Shown: piece after piece, positions 27,007 to 37,385 of the stretch
Layout: every line of letters starts with the position of its first letter
Position numbering within the stretch: position 1 is the first letter of the stretch
Assembly (NCBI GenBank): GCA_026770025.1
Contig: JAMXDE010000005.1
Span: 1,426,001 to 1,490,000 of the forward strand
Direction: 5' to 3'
Length of the DNA stretch: 64,000 bases
DNA from: Craspedostauros australis
Taxonomy: Eukaryota; Bacillariophyta; Bacillariophyceae; Mastogloiales; Achnanthaceae
Notes under the pieces: generated by a model
Told to the model about the DNA's origin: nothing
The model's database searches: none
What the model saw: only the letters and a program-made list of their open reading frames with translations
Translations under genes and position numbers: made by a program

Positions 27007-28091
27007 CTAGTAATTAACTTGGTATGGACTGAAGCCTCCAGATTGAATAGACAGTTGTGTGAGAAAGGCAATTGTTTTGAACACCTCCTTATGGCGTTCT
27101 CTATCTGACCTGTATGTGCTCCCCAAGATCGCCCATCTCTTGAATTGCCGATTGATTGTTTCATGGCGCGCACGAGCATTGGACTTAGCTCGTTTGTTCG
27201 ACTTTGACACATAGCTGGTTGGCTTCAGCACATGGGGCCCACCATACCCCCCATCGGCCTCAACACATTCTCCCTTCATCAGTCGCTTCGCGAGGAAGGC
27301 ATTGAATATCTTTTGATCCGACCACCTGCCACAGGGAAAAGGTCCGACTGCCCAAACAATGTGACCTGTTTGGATTGAGATCGCAACTTCATATCTCAGC
27401 CCCGATGTCTTGAACTTGTGACTGTACCATTTTGAGCTGAATGGTGTGGGCTCACGGATGCGGAAGTCAGTTCCATCCACAGTAACATGGCAAGTTCGAG
27501 GTTTAGACGAATTTAAGCGGTTTCGCCATTTGATCTGGAAGGAAGTGTGAGAAGATGTTGAATTCAATACAGGCATTGGGCACATTGCAGAAGGCAGAAC
27601 GAGCGCAGCACAAAGTCACTTACCACTTCTTTGTAACATTGCTGAATGCAGGCAATCATTTGCCAGATCCACTTTCGAAGTGTGTGAGGATCTGCTCCGA
27701 AAGTCGCCTTCAATACATCGTAGGTGGGGTAGTTCTTGAGAAAGTGAAGAGCCCAGAACAGATGCTTTGGTTGTGCCTTGGCTGGGAGCACGCATCGATT
27801 CCATACCTCCTTGCACAGCTTGGGCGTGATGCCAAACCATGCAATGAATGCTCGTCTTGATGTTTCCGACCAGCCACCCTTGGGGGGCAGGCTCCCCATC
27901 AGGAAGAATCCTATGGATTCGAAGTCAGCAGAGGAGTGCTGGGACCGAAGCAACTGTTGTTGTTGCCTCGTCATCCTGATGGTCTCACTCTTGTCCTTCA
28001 GCCTTGATCTTCGATTGCTTGACTTGCCAGCCTTGCTGGCAGAGATGCTGTTGCATGTCATGGCGATGGCGATGGACGACGAACCAGCCAA
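27007..28091 (-). CDS. PIF/Harbinger-like transposase (DDE superfamily), two exons
   Basis: Exon 1 is 28091-27624 and exon 2 is 27534-27007, with an 89-bp phase-0 intron (donor GTG|GTAAGT, acceptor TTCCAG|ATC). The join reads CYKEV-IKWRNRL and gives 331 residues. The N-terminal half has a helical DNA-binding region (about 75-150, around PKHLFWALHFLKNYPTYDVL). The catalytic half carries a complete acidic triad in the family context: D176 in HVTVDGTDFRI, D250 in VEADGGYGG and E281 in RARHETINRQFKRW. These enzymes cut and paste their element through its terminal inverted repeats. The frame has no internal stop or shift. The gene points away from its partner gene across a 1.5-kb region bearing the GGGAAA array. 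Confidence 0.88.
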
Positions 28092-28950
28092 TGGGCGTTG
28101 ACATCAAGACCGCGTGCGTTGGATGGAGCAGCACGTCTCTGATTGATTGCGGATGTTGATGGTTGTGTGTGTGTGTGTATGCGTGTGAACTGGTGGTGAT
28201 GCCTCGGTTGATTGCCTCGGTGTTACGAAGGTACGGCGCTTGGTGATCATGCCATTTTGGTTTGATGGCGATGGCGGAAATTGGAATTGTGAGCAGAGTG
28301 TTGTTGTCAATGGCGTTGCATGGGTGTGACACGCTGCCAACCGATGTCATGATTCGCGATACAGTTTTTCACGTTGCGCTGCGAAGTGCAGCGAGTGGAA
28401 CGACTCACGTCGGTTCTCACGCGCCAATACAACGTGTGGGGGGTTCTTGTGCTGTCACTTGTTCTGCTTGTTGTCAACCATCGGCCAGCAACCTCACCAA
28501 ATCACAGTTTTCCCTCTTGCTCTCGAGCGTTCAAGCCCGGAGCTTGCCCTGCTGACTCGGTTTGGCGGATACATTTTCACGCCAGCACATATTCGCAACT
28601 ACGGCGACGAAGCTATTGTATCTATGTTTCTGTAGTACGGCAGGAGCATGCATCATTCAAATGCAGTATTGTACATGGAAACAAATGACGTTGATGTGTG
28701 TGATTCAAATTGTTACAAACGCTGCAATCAACGGTTGTCTCCTGTGCTCTGCTATACAAAATTAGTACGACCGCTTTGCATGAATCATAGTAGTTGCTCA
28801 TGTCTGGTGCGCGGTATTGGCTCTGGTGCAACGCCTGTGCTCTCACAACGGAATTAGTGAATGTTTGGTATATCTATTTTCGTGTCCAGGCGTTAGTCAA
28901 TATGACAGCGACCGTTACTTGTCAAGACCGGTTCGATGACACAATCGTGA
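28092..28950. other. Upstream region of the transposase, inside the element
   Basis: About 860 bp from the transposase start to the motif array, with a GTGTGT tract near 28166-28180. No further frame is supported. It presumably holds the transposase promoter. Confidence 0.4.
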
Positions 28951-29289
28951 GGGAAAAAACGCTTTTGTGGGGGAAAAAACGGGGTCCGTAGGGGAAATAA
29001 ACAACACCATCAGGGAAATAACTGCATCGTGGGGGAAATTTGTGCATCGTAAGGGAGTTTTGGGGAATAAAATTCCCTTGCAATTTCCCTCACGAATATG
29101 TCGTTGGCCTCGTACATTTACGTGTGATTGTTGACATCATCATATTATTGCAGTTACAGAATTTCCCCTACAACTCCAAAATTTCCCTTACGATGCTGTA
29201 ATTTCCCTTGCATTCTCATAATTTCCCCTACGACCCCCAATCTTTCCCCTGCAATCTAGACAATTTCCCCTACGACACTGGGAATTCCC
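28951..29289. repeat. Helically phased, two-sided array of GGGAAA motifs between the transposon genes
   Basis: Forward units (GGGAAA or close variants) begin at 28951, 28971, 28992, 29013, 29033 and 29053, with an extra at 29063. Reverse units (TTTCCC) begin at 29162, 29182, 29202, 29222, 29243, 29264 and 29284, plus 29074 and 29084. The main spacing is 20-21 bp in both halves, about two turns of B-DNA, so each half presents its motifs on one face. A fuller unit is roughly TCGTAGGGGAAATT. The core GGGAAAT equals the inner part of the terminal repeats. The array lies in the shared upstream region of the divergent transposase and partner genes, near the middle of the element. Confidence 0.88.
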
Positions 29290-29558
29290 TTGCAACAATG
29301 CTTCCCGCCAACCATGTACTGTGCCCTGGATAGTGCTACACTTCTGATGTTAGTTAATCAATGCCTGCTCAGTTATCACCTGGGTTTGCTCAACTTGGTG
29401 GGGATGGTTGCTTCTGAAGTGCCATGACAACGGCAAATTTGCGATGATGTTGCAGAAAATTATGCAAGTTGCTTGACTTGTTGCGATTCTTCCCGTTCAT
29501 ACGCTGCTTTCTCATGCTTGGTTTGTGGTGTGAGGGATGGTCTCACAACACAACAACA

Positions 29559-31219
29559 ATGACACCTCGCAACAGCAACAACAAGCCAACTCGGCATAAA
29601 ACACATCCCATCTTCAACAAATCCGGTTTCCGCAAATGGTACCGAGATTCTGACGACGCTGTGTACATCATCAAAGGTCTCATCAACAACTCCATCCCAC
29701 AGACCTTCAGTGAGTTCATCAAGACACACACCGACTGGGTTGATTCAAAGGGCAAGAACTACCTCCGCCGCAACCTCGCAAACAACTTCAAAAGCTGTGT
29801 CGATCGCTTCAAAAAGCATCAGTCTCGGCGAGAACGTAAGTGCCAACAGTGATGAGATGAATGATGGCATCATTTGTGTGGTGATGTGATTTTCCTGTCT
29901 TGCGATGTGAATTTTGTGATGGCCACTCACATCCCTCCCGCTTCTCTTTCTCAGCCTTTGAGAAAACATTCCGACAACGTCTGGGATTGCCGGGAACACC
30001 CGAACGCAATCGAGACGTTCCGGGACTCGATCAGCTCTCCCTCCAGCCAGGAAGCGACAGCAGTCCTCCACGTGGAAACGAACAGAACAACAACAACAAC
30101 ACGGAAAATCAAAGCAACAACAACGCACCATCCGCCAACACCGACGAAAGCAGTGAAGACGAAGACTTCGAACTTGGCGACGACGACGATCAATCGTTGA
30201 TCACAACGGAGTCGTACGACACCATCGAAAGCAACGACAACATCCCTGCCATCACTCAAGACGCCAGTCCGGTCGCCCATCTGCCACGCACTTCCAACGA
30301 ATCCATCGATAGTGGTGACGAAGACGAGTACACCTTCGAGACCGTCGAATCCAGTGACGACGTCGAGGTTGTTGGCACATCAGCACCACCTCCTCGTGTC
30401 CTCTTCAAAGAGCTCCCTCTCCAATCCAAGCCCAGCACAAGCACACAGGACGCCAAGATGCCTGCGCAAAAGGCCGCCATCAAGAAGCCTGTCGAGAACA
30501 GCGACACGGATCTTGCTGTGTCCCAGAAGGTTCAGGGCTGCGGTGGGAAGGTCTCGACTGAGATCCCTGGATTGCACTTCATCCCAATCCAGGTTCCAGA
30601 TCCCAACTCTTCTGCAGCCCACGCAAGCATGCGAACTGGCTACATTGTCTACTTTGAGGTTCCTTTTGGAGTGACCGTCGATTCTGTCGAATTCAAGATT
30701 GTGGATGAAAGCACAATCAGCGTCAGTTTCGCGAAAAACGTTCGAAACTACAACACCAAATACAGGGTGACAGCGGAGCATCTGCGAGTTGGGAACCTGG
30801 ACCCCCAGATCCAAAGCTACTTCGATATCTTCTGGGGCCACTACAAGGCTGAGCATGACACAGAGAAGCATGCAGTCAGTCTGACTGACACATTCCCAGG
30901 CAAGGTCGAGCTGGATTTTGTGAATCCTGAGAATGGATACGCCAAGGTTGGTGAGGACGATGATCCGATCACGCTCCTTCACTTCCAAGCAGATCCTGAT
31001 CGTGTTGGGAAGATCTTTGAGGATGATTCTGATGATGATGACTTGCCAATCTTCTATGTCATGTATGCATTTACTCTTGGTGTCCGAGATACCAAAAAGG
31101 TGAAGGCAACACCCGTTGGCAAGAAAAAGGTGCGGCGTGCCCGACGTGCTGCAGCGCACAGTGAGAAGGACATCACCAAGGATGACATGTCCATCCATCC
31201 CAATGAAGCCACATCCTAG
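29559..31219 (+). CDS. Unrecognised transposon partner protein, two exons
   Basis: Exon 1 is 29559-29835 and exon 2 is 29955-31219, with a 119-bp phase-1 intron (donor GAAC|GTAAGT, acceptor TTTCTCAG|CC), giving 513 residues. I chose the ATG at 29559 over one 90 bp upstream because the extra 30 residues look like leader sequence. The first 95 residues are basic and helical (KSGFRKWYRDSDDAVYIIKGL; NYLRRNLANNFKSCVDRFKKH), compatible with DNA binding. Then come about 160 residues of acidic, Ser-rich linker. The 220-residue C-terminal part is beta-rich (GYIVYFEVPFGVTVDSVEF), slightly like an HSP20/CS fold, and ends in a basic tail (GKKKVRRARRAA). Harbinger elements usually carry a Myb/SANT-like partner needed for transposition. 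This position and basic N-terminus suggest an equivalent, but no Myb signature was recognised. Confidence 0.65.
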
Positions 31220-31418
31220 TGCAAACAGTGCACAATCGCATCTAGCACCAACATCAACACAAACCGTAACAGTAATAGTAGTAGTAGTAGCAGTTCTGAA
31301 CAACAGCAAGTTTTGTGAAATCGAGACAGCTGATTTGTGTTGTGTTGCAAAACATTCGAGATTGTTCGATCCGATTCTGAGATGTCGAATCACGGGTGGA
31401 GATATGTCACGGATGTCA

Positions 31419-31434
31419 ATTTCCCTCAACTCCC
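31419..31434 (-). repeat. Right terminal inverted repeat of the transposase element
   Basis: ATTTCCCTCAACTCCC, the exact reverse complement of 26803-26818. Confidence 0.7.
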
Positions 31435-32453
31435 TGTCGGTCGGAGAGTAATTGTAGCTCGTACAGCGGCACACAAGAGAGCGAAGTACTTGCAGAGTAG
31501 GTTTACAGGGAGTGCAGACCACAGCAGTCACCGAACAGATTGCACACAAACACACGGCAGGCTGCCGTCTTGCACTGTCGCAACCATCGGTATCCACAGA
31601 ATCGTAGACAGCCACGACAAAGAGATACCACGCTTCCCATGAGAGTCGCACAAATAGTCGGAATCAAATGATCATGACAACAACCGCCACTTTGGGAGAA
31701 ACAGGAAGGAAACCACGCGATCGCAAAGGCGAAACGCACTCACGAGCCGTGCGGGTGGTGGAGATTGAGCGCTTTGTCTCTTCTTGGTGTCACGGTGCCC
31801 AGATTTCGGGACATTTGGAATCTTGCTTTCTGATTCACGAGTGTTGCTACTCCCGAGCAACACACTGGATGGACCACTCCGATTGCATGGAGTTCGCCCG
31901 AATCGCCAATCATCGAATCAAGCACAATCGATGCAAATTGCGACACGACGAAGACGCAGAAGTCCAATCACGATTAACACAGATGACGTGTCAGAATATC
32001 ATGACGAAGCATTGCGTGCCAAACTGCCCGTCTTGGTGGCAACGCTCGAAAAAAGAAGAAAAACGTGGACAACGGGATGCCAAGCGATGGAGGCAGAGGT
32101 TCGTTGGTTGGAGAGAACACAAGGAGACTCTCACGCAAGTCCAAAGGCCTCTTCGCTTTCCTCCCATCGTGCGCGATGAACGTGTTTCGTTGGTGGCACC
32201 ACACAACTTGGCGCAAACCACAGAGCAAAGCAATGTCTCGATTCCGATCAAGCCACAACTTCAGGAACCACCATCCCCATAGCTCGCACGCGTGCGAACA
32301 TCACCCCCTTCGCACAAATTGGAGAAAGGCACAACACAACACATCACATCACATCACATCACATCACATCACATCACATCACATCACACACACATCACAA
32401 CACAACACAACAAAACACAACACATCACATCACATCAAAGCATCACACACACC
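31435..32453. other. Intergenic region with ACATC microsatellite
   Basis: About 1 kb. Frames here overlap in several phases without domains. The last 110 bp are an ACATC/ACAAC-rich leader before the 32.45-kb gene. Confidence 0.4.
32341..32388. repeat. ACATC microsatellite
   Basis: About nine tandem ACATC copies, followed by CACAACACAAC-rich sequence, directly upstream of the ATG at 32454. It probably lies in the 5' leader. Confidence 0.92.
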
Positions 32454-33245
32454 ATGACAATGACCAGCATCACGATCGATGAGGATCTATCGCAGATGGC
32501 CTCAAGCCTCGCCATCAGCCAAGGTCGAGATCGAGATTCACGGTCACAACTTCCGAATCCTTCTCCCTTCACTGCGACCAACACCGGCATCACTGTCACC
32601 AGCAATGCCATCCCGTTCGGTAGGCCATTGCATCTTCATTCAACACCCGGTCATTCGGGGCTGTACGCATTGCCTCTCAAGGGCTTGGCCATCGCCGACC
32701 CTGCGACCACACCAACCATAACAAACACCAAGCACATCGGCAACGCTGACTCGCGATGCAATCCGCAAAAACAGGCACTGATGGCGCATGACGATCCCAG
32801 CATCCTATGGAAACGAAGCCATGCCAGGGAACAGCACTACCACGATGATCGAGTGGAGACGGAGGGCTTCGATCATGACGATGACAGTAAAACCAAGGCC
32901 CCTGTGCCCGGATTTCCTGACTTCCCGTTGGAATGGGGCGGTCAAGCCGGCGGCGATCGCATCAACTGCAAGACCCCATCAAGGAGAAGCATCGATCTCA
33001 GCTTTGCCATCACACCGCACTGGAAGATCCATCAGAGACAGCGGCACCGGCGTTTATATCGCGCACCCGTCAACGTGGTTGGAATCAAGGCATCGATGCA
33101 GGGCACCAAGATCATCCGCAAGCGTTCCAACATCACCAAACAAGGCGCGGTGTTGTTCGCACATCGACGCAGGATACTGCGCAAGCTAAAGCTCAAGGCG
33201 CAGATGAACGATCTCAATCGATCGCTTGCCAATTTGAAGTGGTAG
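32454..33245 (+). CDS. Hypothetical basic protein
   Basis: 263 residues from the ATG at 32454; the frame is open further upstream, but that part is translated microsatellite. Not recognised. The first half is Ser/Thr/Pro-rich, with a possible short hydrophobic turn around GLYALPLKGLAIADP. The second half becomes acidic, then strongly basic. The last 70 residues are helical and Lys/Arg-rich (HQRQRHRRLYRAPVNVVG; AHRRRILRKLKLKAQMNDL), suggesting nucleic-acid or protein binding. No signal peptide or membrane segment. An unbroken frame with a structured basic tail gives moderate support for a gene. Confidence 0.45.
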   Translation: MTMTSITIDEDLSQMASSLAISQGRDRDSRSQLPNPSPFTATNTGITVTSNAIPFGRPLHLHSTPGHSGLYALPLKGLAIADPATTPTITNTKHIGNADSRCNPQKQALMAHDDPSILWKRSHAREQHYHDDRVETEGFDHDDDSKTKAPVPGFPDFPLEWGGQAGGDRINCKTPSRRSIDLSFAITPHWKIHQRQRHRRLYRAPVNVVGIKASMQGTKIIRKRSNITKQGAVLFAHRRRILRKLKLKAQMNDLNRSLANLKW

Positions 33246-33541
33246 TGCGGTGTATACTTGCATACATGCATACATGGATGTGGAACTCGCAGCCGAAGAA
33301 CAAATAGCGATTGCTGTGGAAAAAACTGTTGACTCTACGACCTGCGACCAACGGCTCTTCGTGTAAGCAGAACAGCAGACGACAATCGTCGCACGAATGC
33401 ACATGATCTACACACAAAATATTCCAGCCTTGCGTACTAATAATCTCTATCCGCAGAGTGTCACCGCATTCTATTGCTCTATTGCCTCGACCATACTCTG
33501 CTCTGCTCTACTCTACTCTATTCTGGAGAGAGCACACCGTC

Positions 33542-35026
33542 TCAACTCGGCGCCTTGTACCGCTTGTCGATGTTCTCTTTCTTCTTCTGCTGCGCCATCT
33601 CCAAATGCCACGTGCGCTGCGCAACCGTTGGATGCCAAAATCGCAACAGCAGCACCGCACGTGAGTGAGTAGGATCATCATTGCGGACCTCATGCTCGTA
33701 CGAATCATCAAAGACGATCCACTTGCCCACATCCCAACCATACCATCGATCCTGAACGCGAATGCGACACACGCCCGGCGGCACGACGAGCCCCATGTGC
33801 GCCGTCCATCGTAAGTTGGTCGTGCCGCAATGCGCTTGGATATGCGTGTTCGGATCCAAACGGCTGAAGATGATCTCGCCGCCGCCGCGTCGTGCCAAGT
33901 CGATGGCGTCGGGACAGTGACGTTGGATCAGTTGTTTCGTGCGTCGCACACGCGGGTCGTCCGTTTCGGACGTGCCGAACAGGACGTACTCTTTCCAATC
34001 TCCAGTATCCACGACGCGATGATCGGTCTCGCCGGAACCGCGGCCGCCCGAACCCACGGTGGACCAGTCCGATGCGGATTGTCGCAACGATTGGTAGTCT
34101 TCCAAAATGATTTTCCAATGCTTCTCCAACGTGCGGCACCATTGCGGGTGATGCTCTCTCTCGATGAAGCACGTTGCGTTGCTGTCGGTGCGACTGCCTT
34201 CTCTGGCAGGAGAGTTGTTGGAGACCATCTGCGCCATATACCCTGGCCGTTGATACGGTGTGGTCCAACCGCATGCGTTGTTGGATTGCACGGCCAGCTG
34301 TGCCACCTGCCGTGCACCAATCATGCTGAGATGGGGATCGTCATCTTCCTCGTAACTCATTGTGAGCTCCAGGAATGCATCGTCGATCAATGTCGACCGA
34401 TCCCCATTGCTATCGTGGTATTTGGGACATGCCAGAAGTATCCTCAGGCATAGACACAACGCCGAACGACCATCGCGGATTTGTTGTCCATCCATTTCAC
34501 AGTACGCAACGAAGAGCAACCGCCGTGCCACAAGGATGGCCGTGCTCCAAAATCTGTGTTGATGGGTTGCATCATTGTCGTCGTGTGGAATGGCATCAGG
34601 ACAATCACTGCTGCTGAACCCCACATCGCGAACAGGACGCATCGCGGATTGAAAGATGGACATGGCCTCCAGATATTGTTGCTGATCATTCCACAGTCTG
34701 CATCCTCGTCGCCATCTTGTGTCCATCTCCTGCGCGTGATTGCGCATCGTCCATGCCAGCCGTCGCAACAACACGACATCATCGTCGTGGTTGGACCTTG
34801 ATGCGGACATCAGTGGCACCAACGGCGACAAAGCCTCCGCGTACTTGCGGCACTTGAGCTTGTGCTGCTTCCAGCCGGCCGTTTGGCAGGCCCGATCGTG
34901 ATAGTAGACAGCATGGCAGCGGCTGCAGGTCTTCAGCTTGGCATTGGCCGACGGAGGCTTGTGGCAAGCACTGCAACGTGACGACTCAATGATGTCGTGC
35001 AGCCATTCTGCTGATGCCTGGACCAT
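33542..35026 (-). CDS. MYND zinc finger joined to an aspartyl/asparaginyl beta-hydroxylase domain
   Basis: 494 residues. A MYND finger occupies about 18-60: CSAC at 18-21, CSRC at 34-37, C47, H54 and C59. MYND fingers bind proline-rich partners. The middle is helical and unassigned. The C-terminal 150 residues match the beta-hydroxylase family, which uses Fe(II) and 2-oxoglutarate to hydroxylate Asp or Asn side chains. The first iron-ligand region is IQAHCGTTNLRWTAHMGLVVP and the second is WIVFDDSYEHEVRN, with Arg in RAVLLLRFW for cosubstrate binding. The classical protein is ER-lumenal and membrane-anchored. This version has no signal or anchor and carries MYND instead, so it is probably cytosolic or nuclear. 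The ending WHPTVAQRTWHLEMAQQKKK lacks an ER-retention motif. Confidence 0.82.
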   Translation of the reverse strand: MVQASAEWLHDIIESSRCSACHKPPSANAKLKTCSRCHAVYYHDRACQTAGWKQHKLKCRKYAEALSPLVPLMSASRSNHDDDVVLLRRLAWTMRNHAQEMDTRWRRGCRLWNDQQQYLEAMSIFQSAMRPVRDVGFSSSDCPDAIPHDDNDATHQHRFWSTAILVARRLLFVAYCEMDGQQIRDGRSALCLCLRILLACPKYHDSNGDRSTLIDDAFLELTMSYEEDDDPHLSMIGARQVAQLAVQSNNACGWTTPYQRPGYMAQMVSNNSPAREGSRTDSNATCFIEREHHPQWCRTLEKHWKIILEDYQSLRQSASDWSTVGSGGRGSGETDHRVVDTGDWKEYVLFGTSETDDPRVRRTKQLIQRHCPDAIDLARRGGGEIIFSRLDPNTHIQAHCGTTNLRWTAHMGLVVPPGVCRIRVQDRWYGWDVGKWIVFDDSYEHEVRNDDPTHSRAVLLLRFWHPTVAQRTWHLEMAQQKKKENIDKRYKAPS

Positions 35027-35618
35027 GATCTATTCCGACTCTGATCCTGGGTCCAACAGAGGTACTCGAACTCGTACGAGTAGGTATGTATGCATGCATG
35101 TATGGTTGGTGTGAGTGTAAGTCGCACTGCACGTATTGTACGATTGGATGCCCCTTCTTGTGATGACTGATCCTCCGACCAGATCCTCCTTGCCCTCTCG
35201 TTGGTATCTTCGAGTTGCCATCGCGAACAGGACCAACGTGTCCGTTGCGGATCTTTCTTCATTTGATTAGCTCTTTGCAAAATCAACAAGTGTGAACGAA
35301 AGAGAAACTCAAGATACCCTCTAATTCGACAAGTGTCATTACCAAAACAGTGATACGCCCAACACCAGCCAAAACACAATCCTCTTCCTGCTTTTTCTGC
35401 GGCTTCTTCTCCCATTCAACCGACACAACACGCCTCACATCACATCACTGTGACGCACCCAGTTAGAGTACTACTACTCGCACTACTACCACACTCTGCC
35501 CGCTCGGCATTAATTGCTCTCACCACCCCGAACGTCCACATCCACAACAACAACCACTGCAACGAATTAGACACCATCCTGCAAGCAATCGCTCGACGCA
35601 AGTGAAGAATCCGACAAG
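35027..35618. other. Divergent promoter region between the MYND-hydroxylase and PPIL2 genes
   Basis: 592 bp separating two divergent genes. It includes the palindrome ACTCGTACGAGT near 35070 and short GTATGTATGCATGCATG repeats. The stretch just before the PPIL2 ATG is CA-rich, as in other leaders here. Both promoters are expected within it. Confidence 0.45.
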
Positions 35619-37385
35619 ATGCCGAAAGCTGGAAAAGACAAGCAGTATCAATCGGCGCGGGAGCACAAGTCGAACTCCATGCTGAGATCTGGTCGGATCG
35701 GCAGCAACACGCACAACCTCGGCACCGTCCAGCGCAAGATATCCTTCAAGAGCTGCGCATTGACGCTCGTTCCGTTCAAGGACCCGGTTTGCACATCGAA
35801 GGGCATCGTCTTCGACAAGACCGCCCTCATCACCTTCCTGCTGGACAACAAGAAGGATCCGGTCACCGGACAACCATGCGGGAAGAAGGACATCATCACG
35901 CTGCACATGGACAAGGACGATGAAGGTCGCTGGCAGTGTCCCATCATCACCAAGGCATTCCACGATCACACCAAGGTGGTCGCCATCCGCGATCGTGAGA
36001 CCAAGTCGGCCTACGTCTACTCCTACGAGGCCTACAAGGAGCTCAACGTGCAAAGCAAGAACTGGACCGATCTCACGACGGGCAAGCCATTTCATCCCAA
36101 GAAGGACGTCCTCATCCTCAATGATCCATCCAACGAGGCCTTCCAGAAGCAGCGCGATGTCTCCACCTTCTGGCACATCAAGAATGCACGACACATCAAG
36201 AAGTCCAGCAAGGAGACCAACGTGCGCCACAGCGTGACGGCGACACGCATCATGGACAAGATCCAAAAGGATAAAGCCACCAAAGCGGAGGAGGATCGTC
36301 AGAAGAAGAAGGCCGACGAAGAAGCCGAGGCAGCAGCCGCAAAGGCGAGCAACAGACCGAAGCGCAATTTCAAAATTCTCGCCGAAGATGTCACTGGAAT
36401 TAAGTACACGTCCGGCAAATCATCATCCTCCTTCACTTCCACATCCATGGAGGTGCAGGTCGACAACACGGGACGCGAGGCCACGGAAGAAGAAATCCTG
36501 CAATCCCAATTCCGCGTCATGCGTGGACAGCCGCTCAAGTACCAGCAGCAGCAGAAGCAACAGAAGGATGAAGGCACCAACAGGAAGGGTTACGTCCGGC
36601 TGCACACCAACTTGGGCCTCCTCCTCCTTGAATTGCACTGCGATATTGTGCCGCGCACGTGCACCAATTTCCTCGGTCTATGCGAACAAAACAAGTACAA
36701 CGGCACCAAATTCCATCGCCTCATTCGCAATTTCATGATCCAAGGTGGCAAGGCCAACGATGAAGCCGACGATGTCAGTCTGTGGGGCACGCCATTCGAG
36801 GATGAGTTTGACGATCGATTGAAGCACACGGGCGGTGGCATGCTCAGCATGGCCAACGCGGGGCCCAAGACGAACCAGCGTCAATTCTTCATCACCTTCA
36901 AATCGTGTCCGCATTTGGATCGCAAGCATTCCGTCTTTGGCAGCGTCATCAAGGGTCTCGATATCGTCAAGAAGATGGAGCAGCAACCCACCGACAAGAA
37001 GAATCGACCGCTCGATTCCATCATTATTGAGAAGACCGTCATCCTCGTCAATCCTGCCAAGGAGGCGTACGACTTTGAAATGCAACGGTTGGAACAGCGA
37101 TGGCAGGAACGGTTGGAGGAACAGAACCGCAAACTGGGAAGGAAGTCCAAATCGTCGGCCGACATCGGCTCCAAGAAGAAGAGAAAGAAGGCCAAGAAGG
37201 AATCCAGCGTTGGCAAGTACTTGAAGCAAGCCGCCGATGCGGAAGATGACGTCAAGGACAAGAACAAGGATGATAAAGATGGCAAGAACGATGATGATGG
37301 CCTCGCCGATCTGCGACAGTTGAAGGTCAAGGCACCGAAGAATGCACCAGCGAAGACCACCTTCGGCAACTTCAGTGGTTGGTGA
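35619..37385 (+). CDS. PPIL2: U-box cyclophilin-type peptidyl-prolyl isomerase, PPIL2/CYP60 orthologue
   Basis: 588 residues, close to the usual length. It starts MPKAGKDKQYQSAREH, near the family's conserved beginning. A U-box lies at about 45-110 (CALTLVPFKDPVC...FDKTALITFLLDNKKDPVTGQP), followed by a second degenerate zinc-less module (KNWTDLTTGKPFHPKKDVLILND). The cyclophilin domain covers about 327-485 and keeps KFHRLIRNFMIQGG (catalytic Arg) and QFFITFKSCPHLDRKHSVFG. The residue equivalent to the cyclosporin-contact Trp of cyclophilin A is His (CPHLD), so drug binding is probably weak. The lysine-rich tail ends in KTTFGNFSGW. The protein is a nuclear spliceosome-associated E3 ligase/isomerase in other eukaryotes. 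An acidic/basic low-complexity tail at about 510-560 is specific to this copy. Confidence 0.95.
   Translation: MPKAGKDKQYQSAREHKSNSMLRSGRIGSNTHNLGTVQRKISFKSCALTLVPFKDPVCTSKGIVFDKTALITFLLDNKKDPVTGQPCGKKDIITLHMDKDDEGRWQCPIITKAFHDHTKVVAIRDRETKSAYVYSYEAYKELNVQSKNWTDLTTGKPFHPKKDVLILNDPSNEAFQKQRDVSTFWHIKNARHIKKSSKETNVRHSVTATRIMDKIQKDKATKAEEDRQKKKADEEAEAAAAKASNRPKRNFKILAEDVTGIKYTSGKSSSSFTSTSMEVQVDNTGREATEEEILQSQFRVMRGQPLKYQQQQKQQKDEGTNRKGYVRLHTNLGLLLLELHCDIVPRTCTNFLGLCEQNKYNGTKFHRLIRNFMIQGGKANDEADDVSLWGTPFEDEFDDRLKHTGGGMLSMANAGPKTNQRQFFITFKSCPHLDRKHSVFGSVIKGLDIVKKMEQQPTDKKNRPLDSIIIEKTVILVNPAKEAYDFEMQRLEQRWQERLEEQNRKLGRKSKSSADIGSKKKRKKAKKESSVGKYLKQAADAEDDVKDKNKDDKDGKNDDDGLADLRQLKVKAPKNAPAKTTFGNFSGW

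Larger units (their letters stand above)
26803..31434. mobile_element. Harbinger-type DNA transposon, about 4.6 kb, with divergent gene pair
   Basis: The perfect 16-bp inverted ends GGGAGTTGAGGGAAAT (26803-26818) and its complement (31419-31434) enclose a divergent pair: a PIF/Harbinger-like transposase (27007-28091, minus) and an accessory protein (29559-31219, plus). A two-gene layout, transposase plus a DNA-binding partner, is typical of Harbinger elements. Between the genes lies a two-sided array of GGGAAA/TTTCCC motifs (28951-29289) related to the core of the ends. The flanking bases do not show a matching short target duplication, so either the true ends lie slightly elsewhere or the insertion is old. 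Both genes keep full frames and splice sites, so the element may be active or recently active. Confidence 0.7.

Noticed and set aside
28951..29289. CRISPR-like array
   Set aside because: Units are short, reverse orientation midway, have no conserved long repeat, and the genome is eukaryotic.
26799..31438. Target-site duplication of the transposase element
   Set aside because: The bases next to the ends (ACT on the left, TGT on the right) do not repeat directly, so no duplication is claimed.
30380..31651. 423-residue minus-strand frame
   Set aside because: Antisense to the transposon partner gene and running past the element end, with no domain.
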